Shown in pieces: positions 29,681 to 38,177 of a stretch of DNA of 64,000 nucleotides. The DNA comes from JAXGYV01 sp040772045 (GTDB lineage: Bacteria > Actinomycetota > Thermoleophilia > UBA2241). Position 1 is the stretch's first letter; every line of letters starts with the position of its first letter. The DNA is taken from contig JAXGYV010000003.1 of assembly GCA_040772045.1 (NCBI GenBank), positions 62,001-126,000 on the forward strand, given 5' to 3'. The notes below the pieces were generated by a model. The model made no database searches and had not been told where the DNA came from. It saw only the letters and a program-made list of their open reading frames with translations. The translations under genes were made by a program, and so were the position numbers.

Positions 29681-30447
29681 GCCACCGCCAACCCGAAGAC
29701 CCGCCGCGCGTTGGCGGTGGTGAACTCCGCGAGCTCACGGCCGTCTTGACCACGCACCTCCGCGATCAGCGCGTGGGTATGTACGAGCCGCTGCGGCAGA
29801 TTCGGCTTGCCACGATACGGCACGGGCGCCAGGAAGGGTGCGTCCGTCTCCAGCAGCAGGAGCTCGCTGGGAACGCGCCGCGCCGCGCGACGCAGCTCAT
29901 CGGCATTCTTATACGTCACGTTCCCGGCGAACGAGAGATGATACCCGCGGCGCACGCACTCTTCCCGCGCGTCGGGCTGCGAGAAGCAGTGCAAGACTAC
30001 CGTGAGCCCCGCCGCATGGCGCGCCAGCAGATCGAGGGCATCCTCTGCCGCCTCGCGAATGTGAACCACCAGCGGCTTGCCCACGCGGCGGGCGAGCTCT
30101 ATTTGCGCCTGGAAGGCACGCCGTTGGTCGGCCCGCGGCGAGCGGTCGCGATAGTAATCCAGGCCGCACTCCCCAATGGCCACCACACGGGGGTCGCCCG
30201 CTAAGCGCTCGAGGCGCGCGCCGAGGGCATCGTCCCACAGCCGGGCATCGTGCGGATGCACCCCCACGGTGGCGAACACCTCCGCATGGGCGCGCGCCAG
30301 AGCCACCGCGTGCAGCGAGGACTCCAGATCGATGCCCACGGTGATCACCGCCTCCAGGCCCGCGTCGCGGGCCCCAGCCAGGGCATCCTTCACCGGGCCG
30401 TGCAGCAGGTCCAGGTGGCAATGCGTGTCGATCAGGCCGCTCACCAC
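29677..30447 (-). CDS. tatD: TatD-family metal-dependent hydrolase/DNase
   Basis: A 256-residue TIM-barrel hydrolase. Metal-binding motifs are visible: DTHCHLD at the start, GECGLDYYRD, VVHIREA, VLHCFSQ and LLETDAPFLAP. TatD proteins act as 3'-5' exonucleases or in protein quality control. The GTG start lies 9 bases after metG and the stop overlaps rsmA, so it belongs to one operon with them. Confidence 0.93.
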   Translation of the reverse strand: MVSGLIDTHCHLDLLHGPVKDALAGARDAGLEAVITVGIDLESSLHAVALARAHAEVFATVGVHPHDARLWDDALGARLERLAGDPRVVAIGECGLDYYRDRSPRADQRRAFQAQIELARRVGKPLVVHIREAAEDALDLLARHAAGLTVVLHCFSQPDAREECVRRGYHLSFAGNVTYKNADELRRAARRVPSELLLLETDAPFLAPVPYRGKPNLPQRLVHTHALIAEVRGQDGRELAEFTTANARRVFGLAVA

Positions 30448-30456
30448 TACCGCGAT

Positions 30457-31971
30457 TTAAGCGTCCGCCTCGATGCGGGGGAACAGCGGCGGCGCGACCT
30501 CGACGGCGGCGGGCCGCAGGCCATCCCACACGGCGCGCTCGAGGGCCAGCGCGCCGGCAGCGGTGGGCTGGCCTAGCCGGCGCAGGATCTCCACGGCCGT
30601 CGACGGCATGACGGGATACAGGCAGAGCGCGATCAACCGCAGGCCAGCGACCAGATCGTGCAGCACGGCATCCAGCCGTGCGGCGTGGGCCTGCTCTTTG
30701 GCCAGCTTCCAGGGCGCCTGCTCCTCCACAAAGCGGTTCAGGCGGCGCACGAACTCCCACACACTCTCGAGGGCGGGCGTGATCTCCACCGCGTCGAAGC
30801 GGGCGCGGCACGCGGCAACCATGGCCGCGCCCTCCTGTGCCAGCCCGGCGTCGCCCCCAGCCGGAGGTATCTGCCCACCGCGGTACTTGCCTACCATGGA
30901 GACGGTGCGACTGACGAGGTTGCCCAGTTCGTTGGCGAGCTCGTTGGTGTAGCGCGCGGCGAACCCGTCGAGTGAGATAACACCATCCTGACCGAAGGTG
31001 ACCTCGCGGAACAGGTAGAACCGCAAAGCGTCGATGCCATACCGCTCGATGATGGCGAACGGGTCCAGCACGTTACCTCGCGTCTTGCTCATCTTCTCGC
31101 CGCCCATCAGCAGGTAGCCATGGATAAGCTCGCCGCGTGGCAGCTCGTACCCCGCGCTCATGAGCAGCGCCGGCCAGATGACAGCGTGGAACTTGAGAAT
31201 GTCCTTGGCCATGATGTGCAGCCGCGCCGGCCAAAACCGCGACAGATCGTCGCCCGGCCGGGCGTACGTGAGCGCCGAAAGGTAGTTGATCAGCGCGTCG
31301 ACCCAGACGTAGATGACCTGCTCCGGATCCCACGGGACGGGAACACCCCACGTGATGGAGGAGCGGCTGATGGAGATGTCCTCGAGGCCCTGCTCGATGA
31401 AGGAGAGGGCCTCGTTGTACCGCGAGCGCGGCTTCACCCAATCGGGGTTCGCGCGGAAGAACTCGGCCAGTCGCTCCTGGTAGCGACTGAGCAGGAAGTA
31501 GTAGTTCTCCTCCTCCAGCCAGACGGGTTCGATGCCATGATCGGGACACTTGCCGTCGACGAGATCGCGTTCGTACCAAAATCCCTCGCACGCCGTGCAG
31601 TAGAGCCCGCCGTAGGTGCGCTTCTCGATGTCGCCGGCATCCTGCAGCCGCTGTACGAACTGCTGGACGAAGGCCTCGTGCTGGGGGTCCGTGGTACGGA
31701 TGAAGAAGTCGTTGCTCACATCCAGCAAGCCGGCGAGCGCGCGGAACCGCTCGGACACCTGGTCGCAGTGCTCTCGCGGCGAAAGCCCACGCTCGGCGGC
31801 GGCCTGCGCGACCTTGTTCCCGTGCTCGTCTGTGCCGGTGAGGAAGAACACGTCCTCGCCACGCTGACGATGGTGGCGGGCGAGGATGTCCGCGGCGATC
31901 GTGCTGTAAGCGTGGCCGAGATGCGGATCAGCATTCACATAGTAGATCGGGGTGGTGATGAAGAAGGTCAT
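30457..31971 (-). CDS. metG: Methionyl-tRNA synthetase
   Basis: A 504-residue class I synthetase charging tRNA-Met. Seen are the HIGH-type motif PHLGHAYSTIAADILARHHR, a zinc knuckle (CTAC ... CPDH), the Trp/Asp-rich region YVWVDALINYLSAL, the KMSKT loop (GGEKMSKTRGNVLD) and the C-terminal anticodon helix bundle. It lacks the extra C-terminal tRNA-binding domain of longer forms. The ATG has no ribosome site of its own and overlaps the stop of a 17-codon upstream frame, suggesting coupled translation. Confidence 0.96.
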   Translation of the reverse strand: MTFFITTPIYYVNADPHLGHAYSTIAADILARHHRQRGEDVFFLTGTDEHGNKVAQAAAERGLSPREHCDQVSERFRALAGLLDVSNDFFIRTTDPQHEAFVQQFVQRLQDAGDIEKRTYGGLYCTACEGFWYERDLVDGKCPDHGIEPVWLEEENYYFLLSRYQERLAEFFRANPDWVKPRSRYNEALSFIEQGLEDISISRSSITWGVPVPWDPEQVIYVWVDALINYLSALTYARPGDDLSRFWPARLHIMAKDILKFHAVIWPALLMSAGYELPRGELIHGYLLMGGEKMSKTRGNVLDPFAIIERYGIDALRFYLFREVTFGQDGVISLDGFAARYTNELANELGNLVSRTVSMVGKYRGGQIPPAGGDAGLAQEGAAMVAACRARFDAVEITPALESVWEFVRRLNRFVEEQAPWKLAKEQAHAARLDAVLHDLVAGLRLIALCLYPVMPSTAVEILRRLGQPTAAGALALERAVWDGLRPAAVEVAPPLFPRIEADA

Positions 31972-32021
31972 GCTCGGCCGCGTCTCATCGACTGTGCGTT
32001 GCTCGCCCGCTCTTGCTCCAT
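31968..32021 (-). CDS. Possible 17-codon leader peptide upstream of metG
   Basis: A short frame reading MEQERASNAQSMRRGRA starts at an ATG with a near-ideal AGGAGG five bases upstream. It ends in a TGA that overlaps the metG ATG (ATGA). metG itself has no Shine-Dalgarno sequence, so ribosomes finishing this frame probably restart on metG. It contains one internal Met codon, too few for classical attenuation. Whether the peptide has a role of its own is unknown. Confidence 0.55.
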   Translation of the reverse strand: MEQERASNAQSMRRGRA

Positions 32022-32054
32022 GCCATCCTCCTCACCGTTCCCCGGACTCACAAG

Positions 32055-32063
32055 GTTATACCA
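32055..32063 (-). promoter_or_regulatory. Extended -10 promoter element of metG operon
   Basis: TGGTATAAC on the minus strand fits an extended -10 element. It would start transcription about 20 bases before the ribosome site of the 17-codon leader frame. No clear -35 is seen. Confidence 0.45.
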
Positions 32064-32185
32064 CCGCCGGGGGTCCAAGCTCGCCGCAGATACCTTGCTC
32101 ATCCCGGCCGTGCATACCGGCCACTGGATTGCTAGCATCATGCCGACGCGACACACAAGGGACACTCGACCGGAGGTGATCGGGG

Positions 32186-33142
32186 ATGATCTCGGAGTTT
32201 CCGTACGCCGGCATCGCGAGCTTCCTCAAAGCGCCGCTGATCGCGCGGCCAACACGCGCCGACGGCGAGGTGGCCATCTTCGGAGTGCCCTTCGACCAGG
32301 GGACCACGGCACGCCCCGGCGCCCGTTTCGGCCCGCGTGCCATTCGCGACGCGTCCACCATGTACGCCTACTTCCCACCCGGAGAGCCGGTCTACGACGG
32401 CGAAGTGGACGCATGGATCCTCGACGGCGTTCGCTTCGTCGACGCCGGCGATGTCGACATCCCACCCATGGCCCCGCCAGAGCTCGCTCACGAGACCGTG
32501 AGTGCGCAGGTCACCAGCCTGGCACGAACGGGCCTGCTCCCCGTCGGCCTCGGCGGCGATCACTCTGTAACGTACCCAATCCTGCGCGGGCTCAGCGCGG
32601 CGCGCGACGGTAGGCCGTTCCACCTGGTGCAGCTCGACACGCACATGGACTACTGGGACGACGAAGGCGGCCAGCGCTACACGCACGCCAGCCCCATCAT
32701 TCGCGCGCACGAGGACGGCCTAGTCGACGGCATCACGCAGCTCGGCATCCGCGGCGTCCACACCATGCGCGACAACATCGAGCTGGCCAGAGAGCGTGGC
32801 GTGCGCGTCTTCTGGTGCGCGCAAGCCAAACACGCCCCGGCAGAAGATCTGATCGCGCACATCGCGCCTGGCGCCGACGTGTACATCACCTTGGACATCG
32901 ACGCGCTCGACCCGGCCATCGCTCCAGGCACCGGCACGCCGGAACCGGGGGGCTTCACCTACTACGAGGCAAAGGCGATCATGCGCGTCGTGGCCCAGCG
33001 CGGGCGGCTCGTGGGACTCGATGTCGTCGAGGTCAGCCAGCCGTACGACGTAAGCCAGACGACCGCGCAGCACGCCGCACGGCTGATCATCGACACGGTC
33101 GGAGCGGCCTTCTCGGGGCCTACCGCACCCCACCTCGCATAG
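32186..33142 (+). CDS. speB: Agmatinase-family ureohydrolase
   Basis: A 318-residue binuclear manganese enzyme of the arginase/agmatinase family. All six metal ligands are present: H126 in GGDHSV, D151/H153/D155 in LDTHMD, and D237/D239 in LDIDALDPAIAPGTGTPEPG. Agmatinase gives putrescine and urea, but guanidinobutyrase, guanidinase and formimidoyl-glutamase are close relatives and substrate cannot be fixed from sequence. It is a single gene transcribed against its neighbours, with no polyamine or arginine genes beside it. The ATG at 32186 has GGAGG upstream. Confidence 0.85.
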   Translation: MISEFPYAGIASFLKAPLIARPTRADGEVAIFGVPFDQGTTARPGARFGPRAIRDASTMYAYFPPGEPVYDGEVDAWILDGVRFVDAGDVDIPPMAPPELAHETVSAQVTSLARTGLLPVGLGGDHSVTYPILRGLSAARDGRPFHLVQLDTHMDYWDDEGGQRYTHASPIIRAHEDGLVDGITQLGIRGVHTMRDNIELARERGVRVFWCAQAKHAPAEDLIAHIAPGADVYITLDIDALDPAIAPGTGTPEPGGFTYYEAKAIMRVVAQRGRLVGLDVVEVSQPYDVSQTTAQHAARLIIDTVGAAFSGPTAPHLA

Positions 33143-33163
33143 GGCGCCCGAGATGTCGCGGCG

Positions 33164-34048
33164 CTAGGGACGCAGCGCCCGCACGAGCGCCGCGATGTGG
33201 TCGGGGGTCGTACCGCAGCAGCCGCCGATGATGTTCGCCCCCTGGCCAACGATAGCCACACCCGCGGTCGCGAAGTGACGCGGCGTCTCGTCGTACACGG
33301 TCACGCCCTCCTCGAGACGCGGCTGACCAGCGTTTGGCTCAGCCAAGATAGGCGCGTCGGTGGTCGCGCGCAGCTCAGCCACCAGCTCGATCATCTGGTC
33401 GCCGGTCACGCTGCAGTTGCAGCCCACCACGTCGGCGCCCGCCTCCAGAAGCGCACCTACACCGCGTCGCGGATCGACACCCATCATGGTCCGATACCCC
33501 CGCGGCGTAACGCCGTAGGTGAGCGACGCCATGACCGGCCGCTCGCCGGCGACCGAGCGCGCGGCCTCTACGGCAAGGCACGCCTCGGCCAGATCGAACA
33601 TCGTCTCGATGCTCAGGAGATCTACGCCGCCCGCAACGAGTGCGGCAGCCTGGACGGCGAACATCTCGCGGAGCGCGGCCGGCTCCAGCTCGCCCATGGG
33701 TTTGAGGAACTTACCGCTGGGGCCTATGTCGCCGGCCACCAGGCACTCCGGGGCCTCTCTATCGCGTACCTCTCCAGCTATGCGCGCCGCGACCGTGTTG
33801 AGCTCGGCCACCCGATCCTGCAGGCCGAAATGCCCCAGCTTAGCCGCCGTGCCGCCGAAGGTATTCGTCTGAATGATGTCTGCTCCGGCGGCGAGGTACT
33901 GGGCGTGGATGCGAGCGATTACCTCAGGGTGACTGATGTTCCACTCCTCCGGGCAAGTCTCCGAGCGAAACCCGTGCCGGATCAGCTCGCTGCCCATGGC
34001 GCCGTCCAGGAAGACCACTCTCTTCTTCACCTCGGCAAGCACGTCCAT
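33164..34048 (-). CDS. Homocysteine S-methyltransferase family protein
   Basis: A 294-residue TIM barrel like the N-terminal homocysteine domain of MetH or betaine-homocysteine methyltransferase. It begins VVFLDGAMGSELIRHGF; the zinc-binding cysteines are in GCNCSVTGDQM and the Cys pair of IIGGCCGTTPDHIAAL. It transfers a methyl group to homocysteine to make methionine; the donor (methylated thiol, betaine, S-methylmethionine or a corrinoid protein) is not evident. A strong GGGGAGGAGAG precedes the ATG. Confidence 0.88.
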   Translation of the reverse strand: MDVLAEVKKRVVFLDGAMGSELIRHGFRSETCPEEWNISHPEVIARIHAQYLAAGADIIQTNTFGGTAAKLGHFGLQDRVAELNTVAARIAGEVRDREAPECLVAGDIGPSGKFLKPMGELEPAALREMFAVQAAALVAGGVDLLSIETMFDLAEACLAVEAARSVAGERPVMASLTYGVTPRGYRTMMGVDPRRGVGALLEAGADVVGCNCSVTGDQMIELVAELRATTDAPILAEPNAGQPRLEEGVTVYDETPRHFATAGVAIVGQGANIIGGCCGTTPDHIAALVRALRP

Positions 34049-34137
34049 CTCTCTCCTCCCCTGGACATCGCCGACGCCAGTCCACCATTGCGCTTCGTCT
34101 CAGTCTACCAGCGCCCGGGCATGCGCGGAGCGCTAGG

Positions 34138-35010
34138 TCAACGAGCAGCGACTCCGCGTACCACCTCATCCGCTACGCGCCGCGCCACCCCGAGGCAAAT
34201 AGCGACGGCGGCCGCCGCGTCGCGGCGGCTCAGACCACGCGCCAAGAGTTGCCGAGCGGCATCTTCGACCGCGGGGCCTCCCTTCTCCACACAGGGAGGA
34301 CCGAGGTCGAAGACGAGGGTGATCTCGCCGCGCACCGTTCGAGAACGGCGGACGGCTTTGCCGCCGGCCCCGGCCACATCGGCCGGCGGCACCGAGAACC
34401 GCTGCGCCAGTTCCGTCATCGTCCCCCGAACCACTTCTTCGTGGATCTTCGTGAGCTCCCGGCACACCGCCGCCCGGACGTCCGGCGCAAGTCCGGCCAA
34501 CGTGGTGAGGCTCCTCGCCAGGCGCCGCGGCGACTCGAAAGCCACCACCACACCTCCGCATCGCCGCCAGTCGCCCCACGAGCGGGCGAGGTCCGCTGGC
34601 CGGCGCGCCAAGTAGCCGACGAAGCGAAATCCCTCCGCCTCGGCGAGGCCGGAGGCTACCAGGGCGGTTGCCGGAGCCGACGCGCCGGGGAGCACCGTCA
34701 TCGGCAGCCCCTCGGTGAGCGCCGCCGACACTAGCCGTGTGCCGGGGTCGGCGATGCCGGGCAACCCGGCATCGGTTACGAGCGCCACCTGCCGGCCGTC
34801 GCGCAGCTGCTCCAGGAGCATCGCCGTCTTCTGTGCCTCGTTGTGGGCGAACAGACTGGTGAGGGGCGTGTGGATGTCGTAGCGCGCCAGGAGCTTACGC
34901 GCGCAGCGAGTATCCTCGGCCGCGATGAGGTCGACAGTGCGTAGCGTCTCGAGCACGCGCAGCGTAACATCGCTCAGGTTACCAATAGGCGTGGCGCACA
35001 CGTAGAGCAT
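34138..35010 (-). CDS. rsmI: 16S rRNA 2'-O-ribose methyltransferase RsmI
   Basis: A 290-residue tetrapyrrole-methylase-fold enzyme that methylates C1402 of 16S rRNA. It starts LYVCATPIGNLSDVTLRVLE, continues AAEDTRCARKLLARYDI, and has VTDAGLPGIADPGTRLV and the family region VVAFESPRRLARSLTTLA. ATG at 35010 matches the usual N-terminus; upstream in-frame sequence only overlaps the acetyltransferase gene. It is separated from that gene by seven bases, so the two are probably cotranscribed. Confidence 0.94.
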   Translation of the reverse strand: MLYVCATPIGNLSDVTLRVLETLRTVDLIAAEDTRCARKLLARYDIHTPLTSLFAHNEAQKTAMLLEQLRDGRQVALVTDAGLPGIADPGTRLVSAALTEGLPMTVLPGASAPATALVASGLAEAEGFRFVGYLARRPADLARSWGDWRRCGGVVVAFESPRRLARSLTTLAGLAPDVRAAVCRELTKIHEEVVRGTMTELAQRFSVPPADVAGAGGKAVRRSRTVRGEITLVFDLGPPCVEKGGPAVEDAARQLLARGLSRRDAAAAVAICLGVARRVADEVVRGVAAR

Positions 35011-35017
35011 GCCGGAC

Positions 35018-35539
35018 TCACAAGAAGGCTTCGACGAAGCAGACGTCAACGAGCCGACCGTCTACATACGCCTGGCGGTGCGCTACGCCCACGACCGTGA
35101 ATCCCATGGCCTGGTGAAACGCCAGAGATGCGGTGTTGTCCGCCCGGATGTCGGTGAGCACCTTGGTGAAACCGAGGTGACGCGCAGCTGCGAACGTTGC
35201 TGTCGTGAGCGTAGTGGCCACTCCCCTGCGGCGGTATGAGTCCCGTATCCAGGTGCCCATGGTCGCAACGTGCCGCTGCGACTCCATGTTCGGCGCATAC
35301 GGCTCCAGCACTTGCAGGCCGACGACGCCCGTGCACGGCATGTCGGCCACATGGAACACTCCGCGGCGAGGCAACACGCGGATGAACCGCCGTTCTTCCT
35401 CCACGGAGATCGGCCGGGCGAACAGACTGCGCGAGCCCTCGCGGATCACCTGATTCAGGATCTCGCTGATCGCCGCGGCATCTTGTACGCGAGCCGCGCG
35501 AACCACCGCGCTGTCCGAGCCGCTGTCCGATCCAGTCAT
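35018..35539 (-). CDS. GNAT family N-acetyltransferase
   Basis: A 173-residue acetyl-CoA-dependent acetyltransferase. AAISEILNQVIREGSRSLF begins the fold, the acetyl-CoA loop is RDSYRRRGVATTLTTATF (RxxGxA type), and DNTASLAFHQAMGFTVVG is the C-terminal GNAT motif. It resembles small-molecule or phosphinothricin-type acetyltransferases; the substrate is unknown. It probably shares a transcript with rsmI. Confidence 0.88.
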   Translation of the reverse strand: MTGSDSGSDSAVVRAARVQDAAAISEILNQVIREGSRSLFARPISVEEERRFIRVLPRRGVFHVADMPCTGVVGLQVLEPYAPNMESQRHVATMGTWIRDSYRRRGVATTLTTATFAAARHLGFTKVLTDIRADNTASLAFHQAMGFTVVGVAHRQAYVDGRLVDVCFVEAFL

Positions 35540-35648
35540 CCGCGCTCACGCCCTTCGCCCCAACGTTCGTGCCCAGTGTCGTCCTCTCCGCCTGGGCCAC
35601 GGGGCGGCAGCTCCGGCGAGCCGGCGACGTGCCGCCCGCACCTCCGTG

Positions 35649-35685
35649 AAAAAAGGGGCGGCCTCCCGCCGGAGGGCCGCCCCTT
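35649..35685 (-). terminator. Rho-independent terminator of the ferredoxin gene
   Basis: On the minus strand AAGGGGCGGCC and GGCCGCCCCTT form a perfect 11-bp stem followed directly by a run of T. It lies 24 bases after the ferredoxin stop and is the clearest classical terminator in the window. Confidence 0.9.
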
Positions 35686-35708
35686 GCCGCCTAGCTAAGA
35701 CGAGCGCG

Positions 35709-35882
35709 TCAGTCGGCCGGCACGATAGCGTCGTTCGGGCACGCCTCTACGCAGTTCCCGCAGTCGTCGCACTTGTCGGCATCGATCACGAAGATGTCGT
35801 CGCCCTCGGAGATGGCCTCGTTTGGGCACTCGTCGATGCAAGCGCCACAGGCCAGACAGTCTTCAGTAATGCGGTGGGCCAT
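35709..35882 (-). CDS. 2[4Fe-4S] ferredoxin (57 aa)
   Basis: A 57-residue clostridial-type ferredoxin with two complete cluster motifs, CLACGACIDECP and CDDCGNCVEACP. It starts MAHRITEDC and is strongly acidic. It carries low-potential electrons for reductases; the partner is not indicated by neighbours. The ATG at 35882 has AGGAGGTGA upstream. It forms a single-gene unit with its own promoter-like sequence and a strong terminator. Confidence 0.95.
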   Translation of the reverse strand: MAHRITEDCLACGACIDECPNEAISEGDDIFVIDADKCDDCGNCVEACPNDAIVPAD

Positions 35883-35946
35883 TGGTCCTCAGTCACCTCC
35901 TGTTGGCGCGCGGTTCTTCCTGTTCCCCACGCGCGATTGCGCGTGT

Positions 35947-35975
35947 AGTAGGCCAGAGCGGCCGCTCTTTGTCAA
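35947..35975 (-). promoter_or_regulatory. Ferredoxin promoter with palindrome in the spacer
   Basis: A perfect TTGACA (35970-35975) is followed after 17 bases by CCTACT, or after 19 by TACTAC, a weak -10. The spacer is almost filled by a perfect 14-base palindrome AGAGCGGCCGCTCT (35955-35968), well placed for a repressor. A second stem (CACGCGC arms, 35928-35945) lies at the expected transcription start. Confidence 0.5.
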
Positions 35976-36014
35976 GCAGACCGACGCGCTCGCGCGACGC
36001 CGCGACACCCCAAA

Positions 36015-36980
36015 TCAAAGGGAGGCGAGGAGCTCGGTGAAGGCCAAGGCGGCGGCCCCGATAAGACCGGCATCCTCGGCGAACGCGGCGCGGACAACGC
36101 GCACCTGGTCGCGCTGCGGGCGTAGCGCCCGCGCGGCGATCACCCGGCGCGCGGGCGCCAGCAGAAGATCGCCGGCCGCGGCCACGGCGCCGCCGACGAC
36201 GATCATCTCCGGGTTGAAGGCATTCACCAAGCCCGTCATACCCACGCCGAGCAGCGTGCCAAGCTCATCGTAGACGGCGAGTGCGTCGCCATCGCCGGCC
36301 TGCGCCAGCCGTGTGACGAGCGGGCCATCCAAGGACTCGCCGCTGGCGGCGGCGGCGAACGCTGAGTCCGGCCGCTCCGCCGCCAAGCGGCGCGCAGCGG
36401 CGGCCAGAGCGCGGCCCGACACAAACGCCTCCAAACAGCCGGAATTGGGGCAGCTCCCCTGGCAGCGAGGTCCGTGCACATCGATGACCATATGGCCGAA
36501 CTCGGCGGCGGCTCCACTGTATCCCCGGTAGGGGACGCCCCGGGCGATGATGCCGCCACCGATCCCCGTCCCAATGGTGAGCATGAGCATGTCGTTCACG
36601 CCACGGGCGACACCGAACCGATGTTCCGCGATACACGCCACCGTGGCGTCGTTGTCGATAGCCGCCGGGAGGCCATATCGATCTTGAAGCTGGTCACGCA
36701 ACGGGATATCTCGCAACGGCAGGTTGGTCGACTCGACGATGTAGCCGCGTGCGTAGTCCACCATGGAGGCGGTGCCGACGCCGATTGCCTGCACCGCCAC
36801 CTGGGTCTCGGCAAGCAGTCCGTCGATACACGCGAAGAGATCCGCCAAGCACGCTGCGGCATCGCTGGTAACCGTCGGCCGCACGGCTTTCCCGCGCAGG
36901 GTAGGCGCGTCGTCGACGATGCCGGCGGCGAGCTTTGTGCCGCCGAGATCGACGGCCAATACGAGGGGCTGCGAAGACAT
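36015..36980 (-). CDS. ROK family sugar kinase (probable glucokinase)
   Basis: A 321-residue ROK kinase. The phosphate loop is LAVDLGGTKLAAGIVD; the sugar site includes AAAEFGHMVIDVHG, and the zinc motif is CQGSCPNSGCLEAF. In the common ROK form the zinc motif is CxCGxxGCxE; here the first Cys is two residues further away. The helix-turn-helix of ROK repressors is absent, so this is an enzyme, most likely phosphorylating glucose. The ATG lacks a ribosome site; TGGTAGTCT ten bases upstream may give a nearly leaderless mRNA. Confidence 0.9.
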   Translation of the reverse strand: MSSQPLVLAVDLGGTKLAAGIVDDAPTLRGKAVRPTVTSDAAACLADLFACIDGLLAETQVAVQAIGVGTASMVDYARGYIVESTNLPLRDIPLRDQLQDRYGLPAAIDNDATVACIAEHRFGVARGVNDMLMLTIGTGIGGGIIARGVPYRGYSGAAAEFGHMVIDVHGPRCQGSCPNSGCLEAFVSGRALAAAARRLAAERPDSAFAAAASGESLDGPLVTRLAQAGDGDALAVYDELGTLLGVGMTGLVNAFNPEMIVVGGAVAAAGDLLLAPARRVIAARALRPQRDQVRVVRAAFAEDAGLIGAAALAFTELLASL

Positions 36981-37072
36981 GGCGAAAGCAAGACTACCAT
37001 GGTGTACACTGCCCGCGAGGACAGCCCGAAGACGCACCACGGCGTGCACCATCCCACACCAGACCCTCAGCC

Positions 37073-38170
37073 ATGCCCCACAACACCACCAGACCCAAAC
37101 GCACCACGACGTACCGCACGTATCGCAGTCGGCGGTTGCCCCTGCGAGCACCCAGGAGCGGTACCCTAAAAGGCGAAGACCTCGACCGAGCAACCTTTGA
37201 CGACAGAGCAGCGCTCACGCCACACGAGACACACCCTTCGCGATCGACGGCCATTCGCAGGCGACGCTCACCCTGGAAGATGGCGGCAACAGCGCTCACG
37301 GTGCTCATCCTCGCCGGCCTGTTCGCCGTCGGCGCATGGTCGCTCTTCGCATGGCGCACGGTCGACGCGGCCGTGCAGAGCGCGAACGGCCGCCTCAATC
37401 GCGAGACGATCGCCGCGCTCACGCCAGACGCGGGCAGCATCTTCAGCCAGCCGACCACCGTCCTCGTCCTCGGCGTAGACAAACGAGCCAACGACCCGGG
37501 CCGCTCCGACAGTATCCTGCTGCTCCGCACCAACCCACACACCGGCACCATGTCCCAGCTCTCCATCGCCCGCGACATGCGTGTCCAGGTCCCGGGACAC
37601 GGCATGGGCAAGATCAACACCGGCTACTTCTGGGGCGGGCCAGCGCTCGCCGTCAAGACCGTGGAGCAGTTCACGGGTATCCCCATAAACCACGTCGTTG
37701 TCGTCAAGTTCAACGGCTTCCAGAAAGCGATCGACGCCGTAGGCGGCGTGGACGTGCTCGTGCCGAAGACCATCGTCTCCTGGTACTCGGGCAATACCAC
37801 GGTCACTTTCAAGAAGGGCTGGAACCACATGGACGGCAAGCGCGCGATGATCTACGCCCGCGTGCGCAAAGTAGACGACGACTTCCACCGCCAGGCGCGC
37901 CAGCAGCAGGTTGTCCAAGCGCTGCAGCAGAAGATGATGTCCTGGAAGCGCCTCCCCAAGCTGCCCTCTGTTGGCGCCCAGGTGCTCGACGGCCTCTCCA
38001 CCGACCTCACAACATGGGAGCTCGCGCAATTGGTGTGGCGAGCGTGGCGCGCTAAGACGACCCACCGCTACGTCCTCACGGGCACGCCGGCCATGATCGG
38101 CGGACAGAGCTACGTCGTCTCAAACCGGCAGGAGAACCTGCGGATGATAGAGCAGTTCCAGTCGAGGTAG
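37073..38170 (+). CDS. LytR-CpsA-Psr family cell-wall glycopolymer ligase
   Basis: About 365 residues with a basic cytoplasmic tail, one membrane helix (about residues 69-93, MAATALTVLILAGLFAVGAW) and an external LCP domain. LCP landmarks are VLVLGVDKR, RSDSILLLRTNP, SIARDMRV and GKINTGYFWGGP, holding the conserved Arg and Asp residues that bind the pyrophosphate of a lipid-linked glycopolymer. These enzymes attach teichoic acid- or arabinogalactan-like polymers to peptidoglycan. The start is unsure: ATG 37073 is chosen, but no ribosome site is seen. It ends seven bases from the convergent truA. Confidence 0.9.
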   Translation: MPHNTTRPKRTTTYRTYRSRRLPLRAPRSGTLKGEDLDRATFDDRAALTPHETHPSRSTAIRRRRSPWKMAATALTVLILAGLFAVGAWSLFAWRTVDAAVQSANGRLNRETIAALTPDAGSIFSQPTTVLVLGVDKRANDPGRSDSILLLRTNPHTGTMSQLSIARDMRVQVPGHGMGKINTGYFWGGPALAVKTVEQFTGIPINHVVVVKFNGFQKAIDAVGGVDVLVPKTIVSWYSGNTTVTFKKGWNHMDGKRAMIYARVRKVDDDFHRQARQQQVVQALQQKMMSWKRLPKLPSVGAQVLDGLSTDLTTWELAQLVWRAWRAKTTHRYVLTGTPAMIGGQSYVVSNRQENLRMIEQFQSR

Positions 38171-38177
38171 CCGGAAT

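Noticed and set aside
31972..32185. Guanidine riboswitch before the agmatinase-family gene
   Set aside because: No matching conserved motif could be seen between metG and the start codon.
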